DNA of 64,000 nt from NCBI GenBank assembly GCA_934047225.1, contig CAKOHE010000030.1, forward strand, positions 310,001-374,000. The letters run 5' to 3'. The notes under the pieces were generated by a model, which saw only the letters and a list, made by a program, of their open reading frames with translations, was not told the DNA's origin and searched no databases. Position numbers and translations under genes: made by a program. Position 1 is the first letter of the stretch; every line of letters begins with the position of its first letter. Origin of the DNA: Ypsolopha sequella. Taxonomy: Eukaryota > Arthropoda > Insecta > Lepidoptera > Ypsolophidae. Positions 20,665 to 32,280 of the stretch are shown piece after piece.

Positions 20665-21119
20665 TATTAGTGGAAGATTTATAGCAACCCAATGTATGGG
20701 AACCAATATTTTCGTCATTAAAGCATGAAACTTGGCAGACTTGTTACTTAGGTGTACTGGAGTAGAAAACGCCCGGGATACAGCGGGTAACACTCTGCTG
20801 GGGGGGGTTAGAGGGGGGGGGGGAAGTTTCCTTACGCTGCGCCCTCTTTTGAGCCTCATATCTGCTCATTTATACCTATTAGGGCAACTGTGGTGTCATT
20901 TTCAGATAAATAAAGGATGGCCAATCATTTTCTGGTATATAAAAAACACCTCTATATAGAAAAAAAAAAAAGAAATACGACGCAAAATATGAAATATTAT
21001 GAACAAAAAAAAATCTAGAAATGTCATAAAAAACACATATAGAAAAAAAAAGAAATACGACGCAAAATATGAAATATTATGAACAAAAAAAAATCTAGAA
21101 ATGTCGATAAATTTCAAAT

Positions 21120-21566
21120 GAGGGGTTTTCAAAGTCAAATTAAAAAAGAAAAAGTAGTACCGAACGACCCGATAGATGGTGCAGCTTGTACTAAAAGTGT
21201 CAATAAATGTGTTTCTGGCAACACTAGATTCATCTATTATTGCTAACATCTATTGTTCTTTCCATAGTGAATTCTTAGGGAAACTGTTGGTCCTATATTT
21301 TTACAATTAGCCACAACGCATGGACTGACCATGTTGAAAGTTGAATGAAACACCAAGTAGAAAATAACACCATACACAACAAAATAAGAATAGTTTTGTG
21401 AAGAGTGTTGTTGGATTTGACACTTGACTTGAAATTTTTTAGCCCACAAAATAATTGCTTCCCACAGATTAAAAAATAATCTTTGATTTTTGACACTTGA
21501 AAGCAGGGTTACGCCATCTATGTTTACCTCTGAAAGCTTGATCAAGGTCAGTCTGGAAAACCGCTC
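21120..21566 (-). mobile_element. MITE with THAP start inside the left TIR
   Basis: Absent from the right arm, where TTTCAAATTAGTAAAGATAT is uninterrupted. Here the same sequence is split with AT on both sides. Ends GAGGGGTTTTC and GAAAACCGCTC are inverted with one mismatch. This clean empty-site comparison proves insertion after the two TIRs were established. Confidence 0.8.
21243..21332 (-). pseudogene. THAP zinc-finger N-terminus in the MITE
   Basis: The ATG at 21332 opens MVSPCVVANCKNIG, a C-x4-C THAP start, followed by TVSLRIHYGKNN, which resembles the VSFHRFPKN segment with changes. The frame stops after 29 codons. It is the third THAP-like start in the window, each in a different small element. 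Confidence 0.5.
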
Positions 21567-21793
21567 ATTAGTAAAGATATCGACATAAAAAAAATATATT
21601 TAGAAAGCCACATTCATCCAAATTCCAACAATATAAATTTAATTGGAATGATTTATGAAAAAATGTGAAAAAAAAAAGTTAACACAGCGCGGCAGAGCAA
21701 CGCACTTACTTTTCTTGGAAAAATATTGACAACAAAAGCTACTTTTATAGTCGGTAGGTTACCGTTGCTAGTCAAAATAGTGCCTTGCTCAGG

Positions 21794-23500
21794 TGTTAGC
21801 AAGCTGGGTAGGATAGAAAACCGTCAACCCTATGTTCCGTAATCGGGCTACCTACTTAAAACTAAATGTTATTTAGGAGTGTTATTTTTTTAATACATTG
21901 ACTAAATCCACCCACTATCTAAGGAACTTTGGGTTTCATTTTTTGGCCACTGTCACTGACAAATAATTCCAACATTGGTGACCCTAACGCAAGAAAATGG
22001 TGATCACGCCAGAAGAACCTGCGAAATGCATCGTCCAAACGCAGATACAAGCCCAAGTTTTATCTGCGCCAAAAAACAGAGTCTGAAGTTGCAACTATCT
22101 CAATCAAAACATGAGTGCCACCTTTCTGGCAACAAAAGCCTGAACTTTGGTTTGCGTAATTTAAAAAAAAAAACAAAAGATGGGAGATGAAAGAAAATGT
22201 GACTTAGTCGTTGGGCAACTTGAAGCAGCCGATCTGAATGAAATCATCCTCTTACTACCAAAAACCGGTAAATGCGACGCAATGAAATTGCGTCTACTTG
22301 AAGTATACAAGAAATCAGAAGCAAAATAGTTACAAAAATTACCAAGCGAAATGGTACTTGGAAACCAAAAACCATCGCAACTGCTGCGATGAATGCATGT
22401 ACTCGCTTGAACCATTATCAATAATGCAACACTAAAGATGCTTTGGCTCTGTCATTTGGCTGCCTCAGCTTAAACTGTTTTAATTATCAGTAATGAAAAT
22501 GATTTAGATGTACTAGCAGCAGTGGCAGACAAAATTTGCGATCAAGTTCAAGAAGTCCAATCTGTCTGCTCATGTCAAGCATCAACATCAAGTAATATTT
22601 GTCAGGATAAACTGCTCAACAAGATTGTCGCATTATCACAAGAAATTGCTGCAATGAATTTCAATCGTTCGAGAAATCCTCTGAGACCTCAGCGATATCC
22701 CAGAAATTACTCATGTTCTCACGCCTCATCCCAACCACGCAACGAAAATGCAAATAATGCTATCATCATCGCTTTAAAAACCGATCATATTCATGTCGAC
22801 CACTATGCAATTTTAAAAAGAACAAACATTCCGAAAGCTTAATATGATACATGCTGAGGCGGAAGCAGGGGTCAACAAAATTATCAGAAGCCAAATCAAG
22901 CAGACTACTTTTTTTCATTGACATGGGAGCAAATATGCCAGTACTTTCTGCTCAGAATAAAGATAAAAATCCAAAAACTCCAAACAACTATTTATATGCG
23001 GCAAATAGAACATCCATTCCTAGACGGAGAGAGAACAATAAAGCTTAATTTTGAAAAGATCGTTCATAAACTTACGAGTTTATAATTGCAACAGTCAGTC
23101 GTCCGATAAACGGTGCTGATTTTCTGCAATATCACAATCTTATCGTCGATCTTCATGAACGCAAGCTCATAGACAAGCGAACGAATCTATCTATACAGGG
23201 CTGCATTAATGCAAAGGCTTTAATCTCAACGAACCAAACCACAAAATATTGGTTAACCACACAAAAGTCAGATCTAAAACGATCAGACCAAGCCATCAAT
23301 ATCAACTTAAAGCAAAACTACTACTGGAAAACCTTTGAAGTGAAAATCGAGCAAACAACAAGCAAGAGAATTACTACAAAAACAGCCGCAGCAGAAAGAA
23401 GAAGAGAGAGGCGCTAAAAACCCAATGCTGTTTACCATACTGGGAACCGTATTCCAGCCTCGGGGGTCAATTTTTTTAATGATTATATAATTCAATGCAT
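21794..23500 (+). pseudogene. Gypsy-3 5' fragment: LTR, PBS, gag-protease remnant
   Basis: A candidate LTR end (TGTTAGCAAG...CCAACA, 21794-21974) is followed by TTGGTGACCCTAACGC, a typical insect Gypsy primer binding site. The ATG at 21997 opens a short gag frame (MVITPEEPAKC). Gag continues in several frames with stops: LNEIILLLPKTGKC near 22235, LAAVADKICDQVQEV near 22520. A retropepsin relic reads LLFFIDMGANMPVLSAQN near 22905, where the expected Asp-Thr-Gly is Asp-Met-Gly. RT and integrase are missing. The minus-strand frames here are shadows. Confidence 0.7.
21975..21990 (+). promoter_or_regulatory. Gypsy-3 primer binding site
   Basis: TTGGTGACCCTAACGC lies directly after the CCAACA end of the LTR, the expected position and TGG start for tRNA priming. 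Confidence 0.6.
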
Positions 23501-24112
23501 TTGAAATAAAAATTTATGAAATTTGAAATGAAAAAGCATAGAACACAGGTACACAAAAATATATTACAAGATTAGACATAAGATCAAAACCAACCGTATG
23601 CTTCACTAAAGAGGGAATAAGGATGGCCAGCCTCCGGCATCCAATGAACCGCACTTCCACTGGTGGCAGCTCCAGAAACTCGAAGCTATCCAGTTTCCAA
23701 CAATCTACCAGTGCAGCATCGCAAGAAAAGCCACAACAGTCTAGGCTCAGTAGGATAGTCTACTGAGTCGGCAGCTTCGTGGAGTACCTAAATCATCCCG
23801 CCTCAGCATCCCAAAGATAATGTTAAATCCATCACCGTAAACGTTCTCAGTGAAAGCGAATCCGAGACTATGGTACCAAGGCAAGCAAGTGCGACAGTTA
23901 TCAGCACCCTAGCTTTGGGGTTCTTTAACCTCATCTTGTAGCTCAAGCACAACTAATCAGCACTACTGTAGGTCCAACTAGCTTTAGTACATAGCCAAAC
24001 CTTTACTACTAATCCGTCAATGAGGCACTCACAGAGTTCAATCCCATAGTCCACGTCAGAAAAACTTTACCTGTCACATCAGGAGCTGCTGAATAGAAAC
24101 CGCTTGTCTACT
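23501..24112. other. Unassigned interval
   Basis: No frame stays open for long. Reading the plus strand from about 23622 gives a Ser/Gln-rich stretch (MASLRHPMNRTSTGGSSRN) that stops at about 23766. It may be more of the Gypsy-3 relic or the original interior of the Academ-like element. I cannot name it. Confidence 0.3.
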
Positions 24113-24317
24113 CTAGGACAATCTAGTCACTTTCTGAGTCCAGATCACAGGGGGGTTGGCTATCCCCCACCAAGTCCTACAAGAGAATATTTGACCCGTG
24201 GCATGTGTACACGACGAGATACGCGCGCCTCTAGCGGAAAATATGTGATACGATACGTGGGTCGAAGGTACGGGCCTTGATGTATACATCTTTGCCCGGG
24301 CTTCAACTCCGCGGGCT

Positions 24318-24692
24318 TCAACCCACAGGTCCGGGGGGGGCCGCCAATATGATGGTTGGCGGCATGTCGGAGATCGCGTCGTGACGGGCCGCCGGCTGTA
24401 CGACCGGCAGTTCCACTCCCTTTTCATGACTGCCGGTGGTAACCCAGTCCGTCTTCAATCTCCGACATCTTCTTCTGAGCTGCTCGCGGATGACTCGAGG
24501 GTAGGGTCGTCCGGTGGGGGATCTGTCGTACGTGGGGGCGAGTACACGGAGATGCTCGTGCGGGCCGTTGTCGGCCCGGTCATAGATGACACGGGCCAAA
24601 CGGCGCACGAACTCTTCAACGCTCTCAACCCCCAGATTCGTTGCGATGGTCGTGTTCCTCGTTAGGTAGTGTGCGCCGGTGATTGCACGCAG
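24318..24692 (-). pseudogene. LINE-A ORF2 C-terminal part
   Basis: Begins LRAITGAHYLTRNTTIATN, continuing exactly from AQQNIAL at 27824 when the insertion and one GCAG are removed. It ends after SVEEFVRRLARVIYDRADN and a proline-rich tail at 24318. The same segment in LINE-B reads YVRNATIARDLKLESLDDF, which supports homology. Confidence 0.85.
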
Positions 24693-27600
24693 TGTAACGA
24701 CTGAAGTTTCTTCATTCATACAGAAATATATAAATTACTTTGTACTGCTTTTATTCGTTATTTTATACCAGTAACTTCATCTATGATGTAGAACTTCGGC
24801 AATTTAGAATTAGACCCAACCTATTTTAAATAAGTGGGCGTAGCCAAATATTAATAATTTAATTGATATTTCGTTCGTATGCCTTGATGTTTGAGTTCAA
24901 GTTTGTACAACATTGAATACACTTCTAACTTTATGGAAAGAAATGTCACGTAGATTCCAGAAACAATTTAATAACAGCCTAAACTAATGTAAAGAAACAA
25001 GGACGTATTAGCGACCTTATTTCACAGCATCACAAGGGTCAGGCTACACGGCAAAGAAACGCTTTCATCTATATTTTACTTAGCAATTGGCGCCAGTATG
25101 ATTTTTTTTAGAGTTCCCATGCAATAAAACAAACATAAGTTTGGCCCTAGAGAATGTGTCAAATTTTATGATGTTGAAACCATGTTCGTATTTTTTGTGA
25201 AACTTGTAAAATCTTGGAAGAAGCCACAGATCTACAAATGTCGGAGAGGTGGTGTGTTTTTATTGATAAAATTTGTTTAGAAACTTGAATTATAAAAAGT
25301 GTGTTATTTCATGTTTGGAGGCTAGCTCTGATGTTATGATAATAGTTAAATGACTTAGAACACGAACATATAAAATAAAACGTATTCTACCTCATGTTCT
25401 TTCAATTAATCGATTTCATGAAATTCAAAAAGTTCCAAATAAGTTTGCATTATGAATAAGATTAAAATAGCAGTATTTGGACTAGTAAATTATTCAGCAT
25501 TCTATATTTAAATGTTTCTTTACTTATTTTCTATAGATTTGAATGGCACATCTAAAATTATTGTAGATCTATGTTTCACGAGTTGAAAAAGAGATTAGTT
25601 TTAATGTGTTTCACGCTCTTGACTGTTTTTGTTGAGTTTTAGCTAAACAGGCCTCAAGTAGTGTTTGACAACTAATTAATTTACGAAATAATGTGTCTGG
25701 AAGGAAGGCGGAGCTTAAAACTATGCAAAATTTAGGAAAAACCATCGGTGGGGACAAAGAAAGAGTGGACAGTTGGGTGACGGGACGCTCGGAAACAGGT
25801 CGATCTAGGAAACAGATCGCGTACAGTTTGTTTTCTTAGATTAAAATAAACGCCTCTAGGTCATAGATAGCCGAAGGACACTCAGGTTACGCGCGGACCC
25901 GCGAGGTCACCTGAAGTCTAGATCTTTCGCGTGTACGGGCGGAAAGGAACGTTTATGAGAAAACGCTTCGAAGTGTTGTGATTTACGTTGTGTTTTAGCG
26001 TCGGTTCTGAAATAATTTATATTAGCAACGTGCACGGTTGCAATTCAGAGCTCTGGAATTAAATTCTCGCGATCGAAATGAATGTAGTGTCGCCACAGGT
26101 TTAAAAGTACGCGAGCGTTTTGGCTCGTGCCAAATATATTTGTGTCTATATATTTACTTTCAATACATACACAAATCTCCACTATACATAATGTACTTTC
26201 TACAAGAACATATATTTATCGTTTTATCTATTTATTTCCCCCTTTTTGTCCTTAGAATCGTCTACGTTTTCTCCGGAACTGCTTACTTTAGATTGTAGGG
26301 GAGTCCAATGGGTTTTCAGATGCTGGAAGGAACGACAGAGTGGCTTCAATCGACTTTCATTATATTTTTATTTCCCATATAGCTATTTTCCCTTTAACAG
26401 ATTTCTACGTAGCGGAGCTGATTAACGAAAGGACTCCCCGAAAACATTTCTTAGACGATAGGGTTCATATTTTAGCTTTTGTTTGTGAGTGCTGTGATTT
26501 GAAAATGTGTCTTTATCTTAGGAACCACAGAGGTTTAGGGGTTGGTTTTTGGAGACTGTGTCTTGCCAGAATTCCGGTTCCTGATAGCAGTCAGCCTAGA
26601 TGCGATCCCTTGCTATGTTGCTTGCGTGTGACTCTAGAGCCGTTCAGGGTTTAACGACTTGCGAGCTGGAGGATCCACCTTCGAAAACCAATCCAAAACG
26701 TCGAGCGTAGAAAACCGTAGAACTGACTGGATATCTAGTCGTAGGAAAGATGAATGCTCAAGTGATGTTTTGCGAGGGTTTTGTATGATTGAGTAAATTT
26801 CCAGGGCCTTTTAGGTGTACTAGGATGGCTAGCTTGGCGCAGGATTCTGCTAGAAACGTTATCGTTCTGTGCGATAGCGTGGGGACGTCTATAAAGGTGT
26901 GTTGGGAGGGCGTCTTCTAAATCTGTAGGACCCCCACTTCATTCTGGACTCATCTGGGTCTAGAATCCCCTCAAATACCAAAAGTCTAGCTAAATCAACG
27001 TACAGCGTGCAGCCACCGTGCCTCGAGTATCTACGGACCGTCGACCCCTTTTTTTTCTAACCCAAACAACTGCAATATTATATTTTACACACACACACAC
27101 ACTTTACTATTATATCCGATATTTACATAATAATTTATCTAATTAAAAATATAATGTCGCGCGCAACTTACGATTATGAAAGTGTTATTCGTTAAACGTC
27201 TTACGGAGTGTCGAATCAAAAGTGGTTTTACATAGTGATTTAGCTATCAATGTGTTTCGTTTCTTCTTGGATTTTCAATGGCAATAATAGCCTTGAAATA
27301 TAGCTGAGTTCCAGAATACAGCTAAGTCGTATCATTTAACAAATAACTAGTACATTAGTTTTTCTTGATTACTTTATTTTTCGTAGTTGAATTATGATAT
27401 ACATTGTTTTGAGCATAACCGTTTTGTAACATAACGTAGTGTCCTAATCTACTAGACGATCACACAAATAAATCACGGCCAATGATTTAATTTGTAATTA
27501 ATAAATCGATGTACTCCTCAAGTATGTCATAATAACGTAGGAGACGTAGAGAGGTATATACATTACTATAACCTCATTCTACGGATGGTATCGCTTCCAG

Positions 27601-27819
27601 CGGTCATCTTTTAATTATTAAATAAATACATACTAAGTACTGTAAGTACATATGACTGTACATAACACATATGTATATACTTGTATAAGCAGGATATTTG
27701 TTTCTCTTTAGTTACAAATAGTCCCAGAACCCTTTTGTTACAGATAGTACTCGTGACCAGGATCACAATTGTTTCCATTACAGCAGTACTTACTTTACTT
27801 CAGAACTCATTTCATTACA
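24693..27819. mobile_element. 3.1-kb TG...CA insertion without genes
   Basis: Starts TGTAACGACTGAAG and ends CATTTCATTACA. It is flanked by the 4-bp duplication GCAG (24689-24692, 27820-27823). The LINE-A frame rejoins perfectly without it. The ends are retroviral-style TG/CA and weakly inverted. No direct repeat was seen between its two ends and no domain is coded (frames at 26038-26654 look random). It contains a CA microsatellite at 27088-27104. Best guess: a large solo LTR. Alternative: a non-autonomous TIR element. Confidence 0.7.
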
Positions 27820-27823
27820 GCAG

Positions 27824-30331
27824 GGCAATGTTTTGTTGCGCCTGGAGTCTCTGCCGGTTGGTCGCAGATGCCAAGCCGTACCACGCAGGCGCCGCATAAG
27901 TAAGGCGGGAGCGCAGGTACGTCTTGTAGATCATCGTCTTGGTTCGAAGTGGAAGTCTTGATGTTAGCACGGGCCTCAGGAGCGCCCTTGCCGCCTTGGT
28001 TTGGCGGACGGCGTGATCAACCTGAGACCCCATGCGTAGCCGGCGATCTATGTGGCATCCCAGGTACTTAACCGAGTCGGCCCACTCGATGTTCGTACCT
28101 CGGAGCTGGAGCTGCTGGAGTCTGCTGGTGCGGGTGGCACCTGACAGCATGGCGGTCGTCTTCCCCACGTTGACGGCCGTGCGCCATCTGTCTAGCCAGT
28201 CCGGCAACAGATCCAACAGCCGTTGCATCTTCGACACTGCGACGTCAGCTTTGCGTGAGGAGGCAAGGTAGGCGCTGTCGTCAGCAAACAGTGCTAACAA
28301 CACGTCTTCATGCCCCTCAGCAAGCGAGTCAGCTAGTGTCGGGATGTCGTTGGTGTAGGCGGCGTACAGGCAGGGCGACAGGCAGCTGCCCTGCGGTACA
28401 CCGGCTCCGATGGGATGCGTCGCTGAGGTGGCCCCCTCGACCGAGACGTAGAAGCGTCGATCGGTAAGGAAGGCTGCCACGATGCGTATGATCGCCGGCG
28501 GGGTTGTAGTGTCCTTCAGGAGCTTGTATAGGAGTCCTGCATGCCACACTCGATCAAATGCTTTCTCGATGTCGAGGAAAACACTGACGACGTGGCGGTC
28601 GCGATTCATCTCGAATGCGACGTGATGCAGGACTCGTATGAGCTGGAGCGTCGTGGAGTGCTCACTACGGAAGCCGAACTGCTCAGCACGGTAGGGGACG
28701 TGCGGCCGCAGCCTCCGTAGGAGCAGACGCTCGAAGGTCTTCGCAAGGTGAGACAGGAGCGTGATGGGGCGATGGTGAGACGGTACTCGGCGGTCTTTAC
28801 CCGGCTTCGGGAGTGTGATCACTTTTCCCGTCTTCCATGCCTCAGGGAAGTGGCACGTCCTGAGGATGCCGTTGAAGAGGCGGACGAGTGCTACCACTAG
28901 TCTACGTGGTAGCAGCTTCAGGGCCGCTGTCGGTATACCGTCAGGGCCCGGGGCCTTCTTCCTCGGGAGCCAGCGCAGAGTCCATGCCAGCTCGGTGGGC
29001 GAGATGTAGGTAGCGCCCTCTAGCGGCTCGGGCTCCGCTTGGAGGAATTCATCCACAGTGCGCTCCACGTGGTCGACGTGCGACTGTACGGTGGGCGCGA
29101 CTGGGTTCGGAGTGAACTGTGACTCCAGGTGCTCCGCGAGGATATCCGCTCGGTCCTGAGCGGAGAATCTGCGGCGGCCCTGCCCGTCGATAAGCGGGTA
29201 TATGGGCTCAGGCGCTCGCGAGAGGCTTCGCAAGAGGTGGCGCAAGGACGTCTCGTGTTCGGTCGCACGGTCGATAGTGTCCTCCCATGTCAAACCACGA
29301 AACTCCTTGACTGCAGCGGACAGCCTCTCAGCGAGGGCGTTGAGCTCCCGCTTGATGCGTGGGCAGCGTGTCCGAGCCCACAGCTTATGTAGGCGCCTCT
29401 TCTGACGTAGGTCCTCCTGAAGACGTGCCGGAAGCTCCTGTCTGCGACGGGACGTGGCAGGTGTGACGGTGGTTACCGCCTCCTGCGTGTCCACAATCGC
29501 CTTGGTAATTTTGGCTGCTGCATCTTCCACTTGTTGGGGCGTCGAGCCTGGCCCTTCGAGAGTGAAGTCCGTGAGTTTGTCTCGGAAGGCCTGCCAATCA
29601 ACCTTTCTACGAGGTGGAGGTTTCACTGTGAAGTCCGACGATAAACCAACCACGATGAGAATAGGTAGGTGGTTGGTGTTCATGTCATACAGGACCTCCA
29701 CCGAGATGGGATAGGGCAGCGCCTGATGCAGCACGATGTCCAGGACGTCTGGTCTGTGGGCCGGGTTTGTCGGCACATGCGTGGGGGCGCTCGTGCCGAC
29801 TACCTCGTACCCATGTTGCTCAGAGTCGTCGTAGAGACGCCCACCTTCATAGTTGACGGTTCTCGAGCCCCAGGCAGTGTGCTTGGAGTTCAAGTCACTG
29901 GCAAGCAGGGTGGGTGTTAGGCCGTCAAAGATGTTCCTCAGGTCCTGGGCCGCGAAAGGTGCGGTCTGGTCCTGGCCACGGGGAGGTTTGTAGGCGGCAA
30001 ACACGCGTAGCTCAGCTCCGTCGGCGCTGACGCGCACTCCGATAGAGCGCATGCGCTCAAACGCCGGTAGGTCCAACTCCTCGTGCACGACGTCTCTCCG
30101 TACCAATACCGCTGTACCACGATAGGGCACGTAGGGCGGCACAGGAGAGGTCTCGTCACGCCGATACACGTAGTAGTTGGGGATGCTGAAGTTGCGGTGC
30201 GGCGCTAGTTTCGTCTCCCCTAGTAGTATAATGTGGGCGTCTTGAGTCTGGGCCAGTGTGCGGAGGTCGTGATTCTTCCCTGCGACACCCCCAGGATTCC
30301 AGTATATCACTCTAAGGCTGTGGCCGCTCAT
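27824..30331 (-). pseudogene. LINE-A ORF2: endonuclease and reverse transcriptase
   Basis: ATG at 30331. The AP-type endonuclease spans about residues 1-230: VIYWNPGGVAGKNH, LLGETKL with the catalytic Glu, FAAYKPPRG, LASDLNSKHTAWG with Asp/Asn, and the SVEVLYDMNTNHLPIL region. RT follows from about residue 440: WLPRKKAPGPDGIPTAALK, HRPITLLSHLAKTFERLLL, SVFLDIEKAFDRVWH, AGVPQGSCLSP and the catalytic LLALFADDSAYL. The gene nicks target DNA and copies element RNA onto it. It is intact from the start to the insertion at 27823, then continues at 24692. Confidence 0.9.
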
Positions 30332-30356
30332 TAAACGCCATTATGAGGGCCATTCC

Positions 30357-31631
30357 TCAGAATGTGACCGTCGTGACGTCAGCTACCGTACCAGTGCTGA
30401 TAGCGTTGGTAACGGCAACAATGAAGTCGGTCACGGCGGCTAACTGTTGATCCCGTAGCATTAGAGATGCTGCGTGGAGGGCGTCGAGTGCCTCGCTTAT
30501 CATAGGGCGGGCGGCGAGGGCGGGATGCAGCCGTGTGCTCTCCGGCGTTGTAGCGCGCGGAGGTGCAGGCGGTCTCAACGGCGGTGCTTGTGAGTGACGC
30601 ACCGCCGGAGTCGGCGCCTGCGTGGCAGGCATCGTCGCAGCTTTCCCTTTCTTTGAGCGATTGCGACGGCGCACCGGTTGGGCGGGTGCGGCCGTAGCAG
30701 TGGTGGCCGAGGGGGCGGTCGCCTTTGTTGAGTGCGCCGCTGGGCGAGGTGGTTCAATTGCGGTGAGCGACGGAGGAAGCGCCGCCGATGTTGATACGGC
30801 GGGGGCAGCGGTGGGCGGGGCCGTGACTGGCCCCGCCTCCGCGACGGTCCTCTTTCCTCTGCGTCCACGCCTTCTGTTCCTTTTCCTTGCTGGCTGGCCG
30901 GAGTGCGCGTTTGCTGCAGCCGGGCCTGCCAGTTCGTCGGTCGGGAGTGGGCGGTGGAGCGTCTGCGACGGTCCGGTGGTGGGCCGCGGTTGATTAGACC
31001 CGCGTCCGGGTGGGCGTGGCACGGTGGGAGGGAGAGGCGGCGGTATCCTCATCCCTCTTTTCCTGGCCTCCTTTTTGAAGAAGGTGCAGCGCTTGTCATT
31101 AGCCGTGTGCGCCTCTCCACAGTTGGCGCACTTGGCTGGCTGGTCTCTTGGTCGCTGACAGTCAGAGGCCCGGTGTTCCTCGCCGCATCTCACACAGCGT
31201 ATTGGCTGGTGGCAGTTCTGCGACGAGTGGCCAAATATCTGGCAGCGATGGCATTGGGCGGGGCCTCCTCTACCCCTCCACCCTTCGATTATGATGCCCG
31301 GCATGTACAGTAGTTCTGTAACTCTGTACAGCCGAGCAAGCTCCTCCTTGTCCATGTGTGGGAGCTGCACATGGAATAGACAGCCAGGGCGCCCTCTCCT
31401 GGCTGGGATTCCCTTCACCTGCGTTGTTGCAAAGCCGAGCGCAGCGAGGGCTTCTTTGATGTCGTCTGGGGGCGTGTCGGCTGGCAATCCCCTTATTGCC
31501 ACCTTTGTCGGGATGTCAGTGCTCGGGCTGAAGCAGAACCAGGACACTTGTGGGTCCCGGCTCCTTGCCTCGATTAGGTACCGCTGCACGGTACGGAATT
31601 CGGTTTCAGATTTTGGTAGAACACAGGCCAT
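30357..31631 (-). CDS. LINE-A ORF1 (Gag-like nucleic-acid-binding protein)
   Basis: Frame open from 31685. The first ATG is at 31631 (MACVLPKSETEF). An RRM-like PRE_C2HC region is readable (TKVAIRGLPADTPPDDIK, then RRGRPGCLFHVQLP), typical of Jockey-clade ORF1. Three zinc-knuckle-like motifs follow: CHRCQIFGHSSQNCH, CVRCGEEHRASDC and CANCGEAHTANDKRC. The last third is low-complexity Pro/Ala/Thr with basic patches (RKRNRRRGRRGKR), likely for RNA binding. ORF2 starts about 25 bases after its stop, so ORF2 is probably translated by reinitiation. No internal break is seen. Confidence 0.85.
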   Translation of the reverse strand: MACVLPKSETEFRTVQRYLIEARSRDPQVSWFCFSPSTDIPTKVAIRGLPADTPPDDIKEALAALGFATTQVKGIPARRGRPGCLFHVQLPHMDKEELARLYRVTELLYMPGIIIEGWRGRGGPAQCHRCQIFGHSSQNCHQPIRCVRCGEEHRASDCQRPRDQPAKCANCGEAHTANDKRCTFFKKEARKRGMRIPPPLPPTVPRPPGRGSNQPRPTTGPSQTLHRPLPTDELAGPAAANAHSGQPARKRNRRRGRRGKRTVAEAGPVTAPPTAAPAVSTSAALPPSLTAIEPPRPAAHSTKATAPSATTATAAPAQPVRRRNRSKKGKAATMPATQAPTPAVRHSQAPPLRPPAPPRATTPESTRLHPALAARPMISEALDALHAASLMLRDQQLAAVTDFIVAVTNAISTGTVADVTTVTF

Positions 31632-32280
31632 GACACTGGTCGATCTCTGGGCACGAGATGCACGCACTGACTCGACAGAGTTCAATACACAACACCTCAG
31701 TGTCCGATTACGAAAAGGCCATGCACTGACACTGTTATATCTCTAGGCACGAGATGTATTACTGGCTCAGTAGAGCACACACAGCACTCCAGTGTCCAAA
31801 AGAACAGGCCATACACACTGACACTGGTCAATCCTTGATCACCGCAATCCGTAGTTCCGTAGTACACTAAACTAGCACACACAGTCCCTACAGCCGCGGT
31901 GGCTCACTGACAGTCCAGCACAGTCCGTACGCACAGTCCTTTGTTGCACACACACACACACACACACAGTCCGAGGCGGGCACGTTCCAGAGCGCTTCGC
32001 ACACACTTAGGTCCCAGTGGCGTCGCCTGACCACAGAAGTAGTCGGCGGAACACGGAGACGGAGATCCTTTGCAGGCACGAGCAAGCTCGATGGAGACGG
32101 GGGGGCGCTCGGGGAAGCGGGGGGGCGGTATCTGCGAGTCGCGTCTCACAATTTGGCTGTTTCGGCAAGCCGGTCACCGAAACAGTCTAATCGGTCGCGG
32201 TGTTCGCAGGTCGCAGAGGCGTCGTCGTAAGCGGTATCTACAGTCAGCTACATACGTAACGATAGTAAATACACTTTGAG
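31632..32280 (-). other. LINE-A 5' UTR region
   Basis: GC-rich leader with no gene. It includes an imperfect repeat of CACTGACACTG.T.AATC-type sequence and a CA dinucleotide run at 31952-31968. Promoter function is assumed from position only. Confidence 0.45.

Larger units (their letters stand above)
20668..21784 (+). repeat. Left TIR arm of the Academ-like element
   Basis: Matches the reverse complement of 45348-45910. It is longer because of a tandem duplication of about 86 bp (copies starting near 20953 and 21039, each with AAATACGACGCAAAATATG) and a 447-bp MITE at 21120-21566. A G-rich stretch (near 20796-20822) matches a C-rich stretch in the other arm (near 45769-45790). Confidence 0.9.
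24113..32280 (-). mobile_element. Jockey-type LINE-A
   Basis: Two-ORF non-LTR retrotransposon on minus: ORF1 with PRE_C2HC-type region and zinc knuckles, ORF2 with endonuclease and RT. The 3' part is separated by a 3.1-kb insertion (24693-27819). The 5' UTR runs from 31632 to roughly 32280 and includes CA repeats. Outer edges are approximate: I saw neither a clear poly(A) nor target duplications. Confidence 0.75.

Noticed and set aside
22161..22421. Minus-strand 86-residue protein
   Set aside because: Antisense to the Gypsy-3 gag relic.
26038..26654. Host exons in the 3.1-kb insertion
   Set aside because: No domain, no codon-like pattern, no splice context; it is within a TSD-flanked insertion.
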